Shown in pieces: positions 1 to 7,646 of a stretch of 20,753 nucleotides of DNA. The DNA lies in NCBI GenBank assembly GCA_945787595.1, contig CALZJV010000191.1, positions 1-20,753 on the forward strand. The letters run 5' to 3'. The first letter of the stretch is position 1. Each line of letters starts with the position of its first letter. This DNA comes from an uncultured Desulfobacterales bacterium (GTDB lineage: Bacteria; Desulfobacterota; Desulfobacteria; Desulfobacterales; JAFDCJ01). A model generated the notes under the pieces. That model did not search any database. It saw only the letters and a program-made list of their open reading frames with translations, and was not told the DNA's origin. The position numbers and the translations under genes were made by a program.

Positions 1-707
1 CCAATCAGGGAATGGGGACGATTGAAATTAGCCAGAAACTGGGATTTCATAAGGCAACCGTCTCCCGAATCCTCCTTATTCTCACCAAACTCGGTTTTCT
101 CCAGCGCGACAAGCAAACCAAAAAATTCAGGCTGGGCCAGGCGGTTATCACCCTCGGATTGGCCGTTAACCAATCTGTGAATAACAATTTGGTCCACATC
201 AGCAAGCCTTACATTGATCGCCTGCGGGACCTGGTAAAAGAGACCGTCATCCTGGAAGTTCTTTCACAGGGGACCACGTTAATAGCCTATATCGCCGAAG
301 GTCCCCGAATGGTCCGCCTGGCCGGCAACATCGGAGACAGGATCCCGATTAATGCAGCTGCCGGAGCAAAGGCCATTCTGGCCTATTCCGATCCGGAAAT
401 CAGAAATACGCTTCTTGATGCGAAAATGCACCGTTTTACCAAGGACACCATTACAGATCCCGCTGTGTTGCAGCAACAGTTTAAAGAGATACGACGCCAG
501 GGGGTCTCTTTTGATATAGATGAGATCGACGAGGGGACCAGCGCTATCGGAGCGCCGATATTTAACCACGAAAAAAAACCGGCCGCCAGCATCGTCATCG
601 CCGGTCCTTCCCAAAGAATCACGGCGAAAGATAATTTAACGATGGTTGCGGCGCTGAAAGAAGCTGCGGCAGAGATATCGACGCAACTCTATTATAAAGA
701 GCCATAA
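1..707 (+). CDS. IclR-family transcriptional regulator, 5' end outside the window
   Basis: DNA-binding regulator of the IclR family, which usually controls an adjacent catabolic or transport operon in response to a small aromatic or organic acid ligand. The visible part has the end of a winged helix-turn-helix (about residues 4-40 counted from the ATG at 12, with KATVSRILLILTKLGFL as the recognition-helix region). The IclR effector domain follows, including GDRIPINAAAGAKAILAY and a conserved GTSAIGAPIF stretch. The frame stays open to the left edge, and family members carry about 20 more N-terminal residues before this point, so the ATG at 12 is probably internal. The gene lies 18 bases upstream of livG on the same strand, so it may be co-transcribed with, and regulate, the transporter and catabolic genes. 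The ligand cannot be told from sequence. Confidence 0.9.
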   Translation, partial: NQGMGTIEISQKLGFHKATVSRILLILTKLGFLQRDKQTKKFRLGQAVITLGLAVNQSVNNNLVHISKPYIDRLRDLVKETVILEVLSQGTTLIAYIAEGPRMVRLAGNIGDRIPINAAAGAKAILAYSDPEIRNTLLDAKMHRFTKDTITDPAVLQQQFKEIRRQGVSFDIDEIDEGTSAIGAPIFNHEKKPAASIVIAGPSQRITAKDNLTMVAALKEAAAEISTQLYYKEP

Positions 708-725
708 CCCCGGGAATACGGACTT

Positions 726-1326
726 ATGCCGGAGATACTGGTTGTAAATAACTTGTATAAGAGTTTTGGCAGACTTGTTGCCGTGGATGACCTGTCGTTT
801 GATGTCAAGCAAGGCGAAATCCTGGGTATGATGGGACCCAACGGTGCCGGCAAGACCACGGTATTTAACCTGCTTACGGGAGTAATTAAGCCGGATGAGG
901 GCACCTTAACCTTTAATGGCAAAGATATCACGCATCAATCGCCTTCGAGGAGATGTCGCCTGGGCCTTGGGCGAACCTACCAGATTCCCCAGCCTTTCGG
1001 AAAGATGACCGTATTCGAGAATCTTCTGGTGGCAGCCGTGCACGGCGGGGCGCTGAGTGAGCGCAAGGCCAGGGGAGAAATCCACGGCATTCTGGATATG
1101 CGGCTTGACGGAATCCGAAACAGAGCAGGTACTGAAAATAGTGAAAGGAATCCAGCAAAGAGGCATTTCCATCGTCTGGATTGAACATATCCTGATGATG
1201 ATGTCGGAAGGGGTCGACCGGTTACTGGTAATTTCTGAGGGGCGCTGGCTTAAGTGTGGTCATCCCGGTGAGGTCATGAACTCAGAGGAGGTCCTCGAGT
1301 GCTATCTTGGGGCGGAGGAAGACTAA
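726..1326 (+). pseudogene. livG: livG-type ABC transporter ATP-binding protein, broken by an internal deletion
   Basis: This is one of the two cytoplasmic ATPases of a branched-chain-amino-acid-type (HAAT) importer. The first part reads in frame from ATG 726 and has Walker A (GPNGAGKTT, residues 37-45), the Q-loop region (GRTYQIPQPF) and the helical segment ENLLVAAVHGGALSERKA. Homology stops at about base 1100 after HGILDM. It resumes in another frame at about 1102 with GLTESETEQVLKIVKGI, the H-loop segment IVWIEHIL and the normal C terminus ending in YLGAEED. Compared with the usual family order, about 40-45 residues are absent, including the ABC signature and Walker B. The first frame runs into a stop at 1182-1184. 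As written the gene cannot make an active ATPase. It could be a true pseudogene or an assembly collapse. The stop at 1324-1326 overlaps the livF start by one base. Confidence 0.85.
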
Positions 1327-2042
1327 TGTCGGATAACGCTGCCCTGAAAGTCGGAGGTCTCGATGTCCGATATAAGGATTTCCAGGCCTTGTGGAATGTC
1401 TCCTTTGAAGTCAGGCAGGGGGAGATTGTTTCGGTCATTGGTGCCAATGGTTCGGGCAAATCCACCCTGCTGAACACCATTGCCGGGCTACTATCCCCAT
1501 CGCGCGGGACAATCAAATTTTTTGGCGAGCGGATCGACGGTCTGCTGCCCCATGAGACCGTTCCGCGTGGGATAACATTGGTTCCCGAGGGAAGAAGGGT
1601 ATTTCCCCGGCTGACCGTTTTTGAGAATCTTGTCATGGGATCTTATATCCCCAGAACAAGGGCCGGGAAAGATGAGATGCTAAAAAAGATTTATGAGCTT
1701 TTTCCGATCCTAAGGGCGCGTCACAATCAGATGGCAAACACCCTCAGCGGCGGGGAGCAGCAAATGCTGGCGATCGGGCGGGCCATGATGTCCGAGCCGA
1801 AACTCATTCTTTGCGACGAGATTTCTCTCGGCCTGGCTCCGGTCGTCATCAAGGATATTTATAAACGCCTGGGGCAGATCAACCGCGATGGTATCACCAT
1901 TGTGCTGGTGGAGCAGGACATAAAACGCAGCCTCAAGGTGGCGAATCGGGCCTACATTATGCTGGAGGGAAAAGTGGTTCTTGAAGGGCAACCCGCCTCA
2001 CTGACGGAAGAGCAGGTCAAGAAGGCTTATTTTGGTATATAA
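1326..2042 (+). CDS. livF: LivF-type branched-chain amino acid ABC transporter ATP-binding protein
   Basis: This 238-residue protein is the second ATPase of the HAAT importer and energises uptake through LivH/LivM. Visible motifs are Walker A (GANGSGKST, 39-47), the PEGRRVFPRLTVFENL Q-loop region, the signature LSGGEQQ (140-146) and Walker B LILCDE (160-165) followed by the D-loop region. The switch position carries Gln (VLVEQ, about 197), which is normal for LivF. All parts of an active ATPase are present, in contrast to the neighbouring livG. I chose ATG 1326 because it forms a TAATG overlap with the livG stop, the usual livG-livF coupling; a TTG 27 bases upstream would add residues not seen in the family. 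If livG is really dead, LivF would have to act as a homodimer or pair with another LivG encoded elsewhere. Confidence 0.93.
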   Translation: MSDNAALKVGGLDVRYKDFQALWNVSFEVRQGEIVSVIGANGSGKSTLLNTIAGLLSPSRGTIKFFGERIDGLLPHETVPRGITLVPEGRRVFPRLTVFENLVMGSYIPRTRAGKDEMLKKIYELFPILRARHNQMANTLSGGEQQMLAIGRAMMSEPKLILCDEISLGLAPVVIKDIYKRLGQINRDGITIVLVEQDIKRSLKVANRAYIMLEGKVVLEGQPASLTEEQVKKAYFGI

Positions 2043-2043
2043 C

Positions 2044-2907
2044 ATGGAGGATCTATTACAACCCATATTAAACGGCATATTGCTCGGGGGGCTGTATGCC
2101 GTTATCGCCCTGGGAATGACCACCATGTTCGGGATTGTCAAATTGGTGAACCTTGCTCATGGCGATTTAATGATTCTTAGCAGTTACCTGAGTCTCACAT
2201 TTATCTCATGGTCGGGCGTCAATCCCTTTTGGTCCCTGCTCGTAATTGCTCCGGTCATGTTCCTCGTCGGCGTTTTAATTCAAGGGTTTCTTCTGAACAG
2301 GGTTTTGGGAAAAGAAATGGAACCGCCCCTTCTGGTTGCTTTCGGATTGTCGATTATTTTGCAAAATACGCTGCTGATGGTTTTCACTCCCGATGCGCGA
2401 AGCCTGATGACGGATCTGTCGGTAAAGACCATTCCGATTGGCAGTTTTCTGAACCTGCCGGTTCTCTACTTCGTGGATTTTTTACTGGGCTGCGCTGTTA
2501 TTCTGGCACTACACCTTTTCTTCAGGAAAACATATTTGGGCAGGGCTATTCGGGCCGCGTCTGATGATGAGATCGGCGCCCGGTTGATGGGGATCAATAC
2601 CCGCAACATTTATGCGTACGCCATGGGCATCGCCATGGTAACGGCGGCCGTGGCCGGTGTGCTGGTGGGAATGACGTTTACGTTTTACCCGCATACCGGT
2701 CCCCAGTACCTGATCATCGCCTTCGGGGTCATGATCATCGGCGGCCTGGGCAGCATGGCGGGGTGTTTGGTCGGTGGGATCATTTTGGCCGAAGCCCAGC
2801 TATTGGGGGCCCATTTTACCGGGCCGGGGTACCAGCTCCTCAGCGGTTATCTGGTGTTGCTGATCGTCCTGGGGATAAGACCTCAGGGGATATTTGGCAA
2901 GGCTTAG
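2044..2907 (+). CDS. livH: LivH-type ABC transporter permease
   Basis: Inner-membrane permease subunit (287 residues) of the HAAT-type importer. It begins with the family pattern QPILNGILLGGLYAVIALGMTTMFGIVKLVNLAHGD and has about eight hydrophobic segments. The cytoplasmic coupling loop (RKTYLGRAIRAASDDEIGARLMGIN) contacts the ATPases, and the conserved GGLGSMAGCLVGG segment and C-terminal RPQGIFG are present. The ATG at 2044 lies one base past the livF stop and fits the family start; an in-frame TTG at 2032 lies inside livF. Solute specificity is set by the binding protein, not by this subunit. Confidence 0.93.
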   Translation: MEDLLQPILNGILLGGLYAVIALGMTTMFGIVKLVNLAHGDLMILSSYLSLTFISWSGVNPFWSLLVIAPVMFLVGVLIQGFLLNRVLGKEMEPPLLVAFGLSIILQNTLLMVFTPDARSLMTDLSVKTIPIGSFLNLPVLYFVDFLLGCAVILALHLFFRKTYLGRAIRAASDDEIGARLMGINTRNIYAYAMGIAMVTAAVAGVLVGMTFTFYPHTGPQYLIIAFGVMIIGGLGSMAGCLVGGIILAEAQLLGAHFTGPGYQLLSGYLVLLIVLGIRPQGIFGKA

Positions 2908-2928
2908 GCTTTTTGGGTATTAGGATAG

Positions 2929-3116
2929 AGCTCAAAGCTGAAAGCTCAAAGGAAGGACTGAGGGCTGAGAGAAAATAAGAAGATCAGAGAATCAGAAAGT
3001 CGGAAGATCCTTTTTAATTTCTCACCTTCCATACCTTCTCATCTTCTTTCTGTGATTTAGGTTGCCTTTGAGCTTCCGCTTTGAGATCTATCCCTGAACC
3101 TTGAACCCTGAACCAT
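2929..3116. repeat. Intergenic imperfect inverted repeat (MITE-like or REP-like) between livH and livM
   Basis: The 260-base gap between livH and livM interrupts an otherwise compact operon. Its outer arms are nearly perfect reverse complements: 2931-2952 (ctcaaagctgaaagctc and following bases) pairs with 3065-3085, with one mismatch and one single-base gap. Purine-rich sequence rich in agaagat/cagaaag on the left (about 2976-3008) is mirrored by tcttctttctgtgat on the right (about 3040-3057). A run of three TGAACC-type units follows at 3094-3113. No reading frame or RNA gene is supported. The mirrored layout suggests a small non-coding mobile or palindromic element, and it would form a long hairpin in the livHM transcript. 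Confidence 0.6.
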
Positions 3117-3168
3117 TAAACCTTGGCACCAAATGTAGGGACAAACCTGATAATTTTCTTAAAACAAG

Positions 3169-4137
3169 ATGACCAATTCGGTTTGGGTAGCGATGGCAGA
3201 TAAACCTTTTAAATACAGATGGCAGGTTTTAGGCATCCTATTTGTGTCCCTGGGCACCGTTCCCGTCTGGGGCTCTGAATATGTTCTCCTCTTTTTTCTT
3301 CTCTTTTGCCTGTATCTCGCTATGTCACAAATGTGGAATCTGCTTGTGGGCTATTCCGGTCTTTTATCCCTGGGGCAACAGGCATTTATCGGCTTCGGCG
3401 GATATACCATGGCGGTTCTGACCAACTATTACGGTGTCTATGTCTGGCTGAGCGTCATTATCGGCGGATTGTTTTCGGTTTTACTGGCCCTGTTCATGTC
3501 GCTATTCATCTTTCGAATGAAAGGGATATTCTTCGGCATCGGTACCTGGATTTTTGCCGAGATCCTCTTGCTGTGGTTCAGCAACTGGAAATACGTCAAA
3601 TACGGCACCGGGTTATTTGTCAAGCCGACGCCCCCACCCTCTATGACCGCGATTTATTACGCTGCATTTATTATGGCCGTGGTTGCCCTGGCCGTCGTCT
3701 ACCTTATTTTACGTTCGAAGATAGGTCTGGGGCTCATGGCCATGCGGGATAATGAACAGGTGTCCGAGACCATGGGGGTGGAAATATTTCGATCAAAACT
3801 TTTCTGTTTTCTGGTGGCGGCGTTTATTACCGGAACGACCGCCGGCGTTTTATTCGTGTTTCAGATATTTATCCAACCTTACAAAGCCTTTGCCATAGAT
3901 TGGACGGTGGTGCTCGTCTTTATCGTTATCATCGGCGGGATCGGAACCATCGAAGGACCTATTGTAGGGACGTTTCTATACGTTTTGCTCACCCAGTGGC
4001 TGGCCGACTATGCCCATACCAGTCTGCTCATACTGGGCCTGATTGCCATTACGATTATGCTTGTGGCACCTAAGGGGATCATGGGGACGATACAGGAGAA
4101 GACCGGTTTTACCATCCTGTCACCCCGTCGGATATAG
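3169..4137 (+). CDS. livM: LivM-type ABC transporter permease
   Basis: Second inner-membrane permease of the HAAT importer, 322 residues. It has about ten hydrophobic segments, the family motif NLLVGYSGLLSLGQQAFIGFGGYT near residue 60, the coupling loop LRSKIGLGLMAMRDNEQVSETMGVEIFRSKL, and a conserved GGIGTIEGPIVGTFLY near the C terminus ending in APKGIMG. The ATG at 3169 is used; an in-frame ATG nine codons on (residue 9) is a possible alternative because the upstream ribosome site is weak. It pairs with LivH to form the membrane channel. Unlike the other genes of the operon it is separated from its upstream partner by a repeat-containing gap. Confidence 0.92.
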   Translation: MTNSVWVAMADKPFKYRWQVLGILFVSLGTVPVWGSEYVLLFFLLFCLYLAMSQMWNLLVGYSGLLSLGQQAFIGFGGYTMAVLTNYYGVYVWLSVIIGGLFSVLLALFMSLFIFRMKGIFFGIGTWIFAEILLLWFSNWKYVKYGTGLFVKPTPPPSMTAIYYAAFIMAVVALAVVYLILRSKIGLGLMAMRDNEQVSETMGVEIFRSKLFCFLVAAFITGTTAGVLFVFQIFIQPYKAFAIDWTVVLVFIVIIGGIGTIEGPIVGTFLYVLLTQWLADYAHTSLLILGLIAITIMLVAPKGIMGTIQEKTGFTILSPRRI

Positions 4138-4191
4138 CTAGACCGAACATGGTCACATTGCGCCAACCACCCAATAAAAAAGGAGGAGATC

Positions 4192-5484
4192 ATGGATCAG
4201 AAAAAGAAGAGTCAAGGGGGTATGAACCGGCGAGAATTCATGAAGACCGGTGCCATAGCCATGGGGGCTGCGATGACCTCCGGACTGGTACTTCCCAACC
4301 TGGCAAAAAGGGCTGAGGCTGCCGAGCGGGATTATATTTTAATCGGCCGACCGAATCCGACCACCGGACCGCTGGCTTCTTTCGGGGAGGGAACACCTTG
4401 GGTCGACGAGAGGGTGCTGGCTGAGATCAACAAGGACGGCGGTATCTACATCAAGGAGTTCGGCAAAAAGGTTCCCATCAAAGTCAAGATAGTTGATACG
4501 GAAAGTAATCCCACCAAGGCCGGCGAGATCGCTTCGCGGCTCATCGTGAAGGACAAAGTCGATCTGATGCTCTTTTACCATACCCCGGATACGGTCAACC
4601 CGGTTTCGGGCATGGTCGAAAGGTTCAAAATCCCAGGTATCTCCCTGGACTCACCTCTGGAACCCTGGCTGGAAGGCGGTCCTTACCACTGGACCTTTCA
4701 TGCCTTCTGGTCGGTGGAAAAGGACATCGTCCCCACTTACATCGGCATGTGGGATAAGGTCAAGACCAATAAGGTCGTCGGCATACTGATGCCCAATGAT
4801 CCCGACGGTGTTGCCTGGTCGGCGGTTTTCAAAAAGGTTCTCAAACCCATGGGTTACAAAGTGATTGATTTGGGTCGCTTTCCTTATTTCAACAAGGATT
4901 TCAGCACCCACATCAATCGTTGGAAAAAGGAAAAGGTGGAGATATTGTTGGGAAACATGATTCCGCCGGATTTTACCACGGCCTGGAGACAGTGCCACCA
5001 GCAGGGTTTCATTCCCAAAGTAGTGACCATCGGCAAGGCCATCCTTTTTCCTTCGGCCGTAGGGGCTCTGGGAGGCGAATTGCCCAACGGTCTTACCACT
5101 GAAGTCTGGTGGAGTCCTCACCATCCCTTTAAGTCTTCGCTGACCGGTGAGAGCGCCAAAGACCTTTGTGACGCCTGGACCAAGGCAACGGGTAAGGAAT
5201 GGCTTCAGCCGCTCGGATATAAACACGCCGGCTATGAAATTCTGGCCGATGCCCTGCGACGGGTCGGCACGCTTGACAAAGAAACTGTGCGCAAGGCCAT
5301 TGCCGATACCGACATGAACACCATTGTCGGACATATCAAGTACAACAAGGAAAATTACAGCCGCACACCGCTGGTCGGCGGTCAATGGGTCAAAGGGCAA
5401 AAATTCCCCTGGGATCTCAAGATTGTCTACAACAAGGAGCATCCAAACATTCCCATGACCGGGGAGGTGTTTGCGCTTAAGTAA
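4192..5484 (+). CDS. HAAT-type periplasmic substrate-binding protein with Tat signal
   Basis: This 430-residue solute-binding protein (Peripla_BP_6 / LivK-like) captures the substrate in the periplasm for LivHM. The N terminus carries a twin-arginine signal (NRREFMK, residues 12-18), a hydrophobic stretch and a probable cleavage after AEA (about 41-43), so it is probably exported folded. The mature part shows the family pattern IGRPNPTTGPLASFGEGTP, two alpha/beta lobes and a C-terminal segment with YNKENYSRTPLVGGQW. A strong AAGGAGGAG ribosome site precedes ATG 4192. HAAT proteins bind amino acids, but many in anaerobes bind aromatic acids or other carboxylates. Its place beside ring-degradation genes suggests such a substrate, but the sequence alone does not identify it. 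Confidence 0.92.
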   Translation: MDQKKKSQGGMNRREFMKTGAIAMGAAMTSGLVLPNLAKRAEAAERDYILIGRPNPTTGPLASFGEGTPWVDERVLAEINKDGGIYIKEFGKKVPIKVKIVDTESNPTKAGEIASRLIVKDKVDLMLFYHTPDTVNPVSGMVERFKIPGISLDSPLEPWLEGGPYHWTFHAFWSVEKDIVPTYIGMWDKVKTNKVVGILMPNDPDGVAWSAVFKKVLKPMGYKVIDLGRFPYFNKDFSTHINRWKKEKVEILLGNMIPPDFTTAWRQCHQQGFIPKVVTIGKAILFPSAVGALGGELPNGLTTEVWWSPHHPFKSSLTGESAKDLCDAWTKATGKEWLQPLGYKHAGYEILADALRRVGTLDKETVRKAIADTDMNTIVGHIKYNKENYSRTPLVGGQWVKGQKFPWDLKIVYNKEHPNIPMTGEVFALK

Positions 5485-5505
5485 AGAATCTTGGCCCAGC
5501 TTGCA

Positions 5506-5553
5506 GTCCGGCTTCCGGCTCGTAGAGCCTACAGCCCGGTGAGAGGGAGGACC
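5506..5553 (+). repeat. Dispersed intergenic repeat, copy A
   Basis: A 48-base unit in the gap between the binding-protein gene and the cyclase gene. It matches, in inverted orientation, the segment 8612-8658 with about 85-90 percent identity and one gap. The shared core is ccggctcgtaga-N-cctacag, which contains the small palindrome GTAG-NNC-CTAC. The unit is non-coding, and its presence twice in one window suggests a genome-wide repeat family. Confidence 0.65.
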
Positions 5554-5607
5554 AAGTTTTCAATGCTAGAATAACTTCTCCGGTACTTGCCGGATAAACT
5601 CAAAAAA

Positions 5608-5615
5608 AAGGAGGG
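5608..5615 (+). promoter_or_regulatory. Ribosome binding site that fixes the cyclase start
   Basis: AAGGAGGG lies four bases before ATG 5620. It decides in favour of this start over the in-frame TTG at 5587, whose extra residues (PDKLKKKEG) would simply translate this site. Confidence 0.8.
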
Positions 5616-5619
5616 AATT

Positions 5620-6378
5620 ATGGGAAAAGTAAGACTCGTTGATTTAAGTCAACCCTTTGGCGACAAGTGTCCCCTATGGCCGTATTTCGCCGATGTCAAA
5701 ATCGAGCGCATGCATTATCATGCCAAATCCGGCGTGCTGTCCCAGGTCATAACGACCACGATGCACTGCACCACCCACGCTGATTCGCCGGCGCACGTTT
5801 TTGAAGGGGGTCAATACACATCTGAAATCCCTTTGGAAAAATATTACGGTACTGCCGTGATTGTGGATATTCCCAAGGGCAAGTGGGGCGTGATTACCCC
5901 GGAGGATTTGGAGAACGCCCGTCCCAAGATTGAAAAGGACGACATCGTGATCGTTCATACGGGCTGGCACAAGAAATATGCCGACAGCACCGAATATTTC
6001 TGCTACTCACCGGGTCTGTACAAAGAAGCGGGTCAATGGTTTGTTGAAAAAGGTGTCAAAGCTGTCGGTGTTGATCAACAGGCGCTGGATCATCCGCTGG
6101 GCACAGCCATCGGTCCTCATGGTTCCGGCCCCTTGCGTCCGGATATCTGCGAAGAGTATGAAAAGGAGACCGGTCGCAGCGTGAAGGAAGATTTTCCGCA
6201 CTGGGAACCCTGCCACCATCTCTTATTGAGAAATGGAATTATGGGCTGGGAAAACGTTGGCGGCGACCTTGAGCAGGTTGTTGGCAAACGATGCACCATT
6301 GCCGGCTTCCCTATTCGTTGGGAGAAAGGCGATGGGTCGATTGTCAGACTTGTGGCAATTGTAGAGGAGGATGGCTAA
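5620..6378 (+). CDS. Cyclase-family metal-dependent hydrolase (kynurenine formamidase / cyclohydrolase type)
   Basis: This 252-residue protein of the cyclase superfamily (PF04199) hydrolyses a cyclic or amide bond using a bound divalent metal. The signature HxxxHxDxPxH is present as HCTTHADSPAH (49-59): H49, H53 and D55 should hold metal and H59 should be catalytic. A second conserved patch (HHLLLRNGIMGWENVGG, 199-215) supplies a further His and Glu. There is no signal peptide, so it is cytoplasmic. Known relatives include kynurenine formamidase, isatin hydrolase and dihydrophloroglucinol cyclohydrolase. The linked SDR, 3-hydroxyacyl-CoA-dehydrogenase-like enzyme and transhydroxylase genes favour hydrolytic opening of a cyclic diketone derived from a polyhydroxybenzene. 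No tryptophan-pathway genes are nearby to support a kynurenine role. Family assignment is firm; substrate is inferred. Confidence 0.88.
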   Translation: MGKVRLVDLSQPFGDKCPLWPYFADVKIERMHYHAKSGVLSQVITTTMHCTTHADSPAHVFEGGQYTSEIPLEKYYGTAVIVDIPKGKWGVITPEDLENARPKIEKDDIVIVHTGWHKKYADSTEYFCYSPGLYKEAGQWFVEKGVKAVGVDQQALDHPLGTAIGPHGSGPLRPDICEEYEKETGRSVKEDFPHWEPCHHLLLRNGIMGWENVGGDLEQVVGKRCTIAGFPIRWEKGDGSIVRLVAIVEEDG

Positions 6379-6411
6379 AAAAAACGTAACCCGTTTATTT
6401 GAGGTAATCCC

Positions 6412-6747
6412 ATGAAAAAGATCCAATTAAAAGATGTAAAGTCTTACGAGGCTCCGGGGCATTTTGGCATGACAGCTATGCGATTGCACGGAAAAGAGGA
6501 AACCGGCGCTTCGAAATTCTGGGTTGGGCTGTCTCATTTTCTGCCGGGCGGCGGGGCCGAGTTCGCTGCTCCGCCGGGTGAGAAGATTTACTTTGTACTT
6601 GAAGGTGAAGTCACCATCAAAACACCGGAAGAAGAGATTGTCCTGAAGACGAATGACCTGATTTACATCGGTCCCGAAGAAGGTCGCGAGATCATTAACC
6701 GGACCAATCTTCCGGCCAGCATGCTGGTTGTCTATAGCTATGATTAA
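6412..6747 (+). CDS. Small single-domain cupin protein
   Basis: A 111-residue cytoplasmic protein with a single cupin barrel (Cupin_2 type), recognisable from LPGGGAEFAAPPGEKIYFVLEGEVTI and NDLIYIGPEEGREIINRTNLP. The usual metal ligands are altered. The HxH of motif 1 is missing (AEFAA, 49-53), leaving E50 and E57, and the motif 2 His is replaced by about E93. It is therefore probably not a standard Fe/Mn dioxygenase. It could bind a small molecule, act as an isomerase or decarboxylase, or coordinate metal through carboxylates. It begins 33 bases after the cyclase gene, with a GAGG ribosome site ahead of ATG 6412. The tight pairing suggests it acts on, or stabilises, the cyclase substrate or product. 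Confidence 0.8.
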   Translation: MKKIQLKDVKSYEAPGHFGMTAMRLHGKEETGASKFWVGLSHFLPGGGAEFAAPPGEKIYFVLEGEVTIKTPEEEIVLKTNDLIYIGPEEGREIINRTNLPASMLVVYSYD

Positions 6748-6796
6748 AGCATCAAGTTACAGGGAAATTTTCATCACTTAAATTAAAGACTGATCT

Positions 6797-6838
6797 GGCC
6801 GGACACCGATCTGCCGGTTCGGCCGACCTTCTTTTAAC
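6797..6838 (+). terminator. Possible GC-rich hairpin with T-rich tail between cupin and SDR genes
   Basis: GGCCGGAC (6797-6804) can pair with GTTCGGCC (6817-6824), one pair being G-U, around a 12-base loop. A T-rich stretch (ccttctttt) begins a few bases later. This could be a weak terminator or attenuator within the operon. The T tract is offset from the stem, so the call is tentative. Confidence 0.3.
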
Positions 6839-6858
6839 AACACAAGCGAGGTCTAAAA

Positions 6859-7638
6859 ATGAGCTTACCCGATATCAAGAATATCTTCGATGTCAGTGGG
6901 AAGGTGGCCCTTATCACCGGGGCCACCGGCGGCTTCGGTCATGCTGCTTCCTTGGGTTTGGCGGCGGCCGGCGTAAAGATAATGGCCACCGGCCGGTCCG
7001 ATGAAACGCTGCAACCTTTGGTCAAAGAGATAACGACAGCGGGCGGCGAGGCGGCTTGCAGTGCGGGGTCGCCGATCGTTTATGAAGATGTTAAGCGCGT
7101 GGTCCATGAAACGGTGGAGACATTTGGCGCTATTGACATCTTGATCACCGCGGCTGGTGTTAACAAGCCGGGGCAGATCACCGAACAATCCCTTGAAGAA
7201 TGGGATATGATTATGGATGCCAATGTTAAAGGCACTTATTTGTTCTGTAAAGAAGTCGGCAAGGTCATGATTGAACAGGGGCGCGGCGGTAAAGTTATTT
7301 TACTCGGATCGGCCCGGGGAGAGCTCGGGATGGCGAATTACACGGCCTATAGCCCATCAAAAGGCGCCATTCATCTGATGGCCAAATCCCTGGGTTGCGA
7401 ATGGGGTCCCCACAAAATCAATGTCAATGCCATCGCCCCCACCGTATTCCGTACGGCTTTGACCCAATGGATGTTTGATGACCAGGCTTTTTTTAAGAAT
7501 TTTTTAAAACGCATCCCGATCGGACGCCTGGGCGAACCTGAAGATTTCATCGGAACATTGATCTATCTTTCTTCGAAAGCATCCGACTTCATGACGGGTG
7601 CCGTTCTTTGTGTGGACGGCGGGTATACCGCCGGCTAG
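6859..7638 (+). CDS. Short-chain dehydrogenase/reductase (SDR), classical type
   Basis: A 259-residue NAD(P)(H)-dependent oxidoreductase of the classical SDR family. The dinucleotide motif TGATGGFG lies at 20-27, N122 sits in the DANVKG helix, and the catalytic triad is S151-Y164-K168 (YSPSK). The C-terminal LCVDGGYTAG is typical of 3-oxoacyl-ACP-reductase-like members. The usual NNAG motif is changed to TAAG (about 97-100). An Arg after the second strand (ATGRSDE) hints at NADP(H). Phloroglucinol reductase belongs to this family. Its place between a cyclase and a 3-hydroxyacyl-CoA-dehydrogenase-like gene makes reduction of a polyhydroxybenzene or ring ketone plausible, but reduction of an open-chain ketone cannot be excluded. 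The stop lies eight bases before the next gene, indicating one transcript. Confidence 0.9.
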   Translation: MSLPDIKNIFDVSGKVALITGATGGFGHAASLGLAAAGVKIMATGRSDETLQPLVKEITTAGGEAACSAGSPIVYEDVKRVVHETVETFGAIDILITAAGVNKPGQITEQSLEEWDMIMDANVKGTYLFCKEVGKVMIEQGRGGKVILLGSARGELGMANYTAYSPSKGAIHLMAKSLGCEWGPHKINVNAIAPTVFRTALTQWMFDDQAFFKNFLKRIPIGRLGEPEDFIGTLIYLSSKASDFMTGAVLCVDGGYTAG

Positions 7639-7646
7639 AGGTGACC

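Noticed and set aside
4651..5442. 263-codon open frame on the minus strand opposite the binding-protein gene
   Set aside because: It is a mirror of a strongly supported gene, shows no family motifs and has no ribosome site.
5491..5507. Sigma-54-like promoter (TTGGCCC...TTGCA) before the cyclase gene
   Set aside because: The GG-to-GC spacing is two bases short of the strict sigma-54 arrangement, and the site overlaps the dispersed repeat.
5620..6378. Assignment of the cyclase gene as kynB (kynurenine formamidase)
   Set aside because: Only the superfamily motif supports it, and no tryptophan-degradation genes are present.
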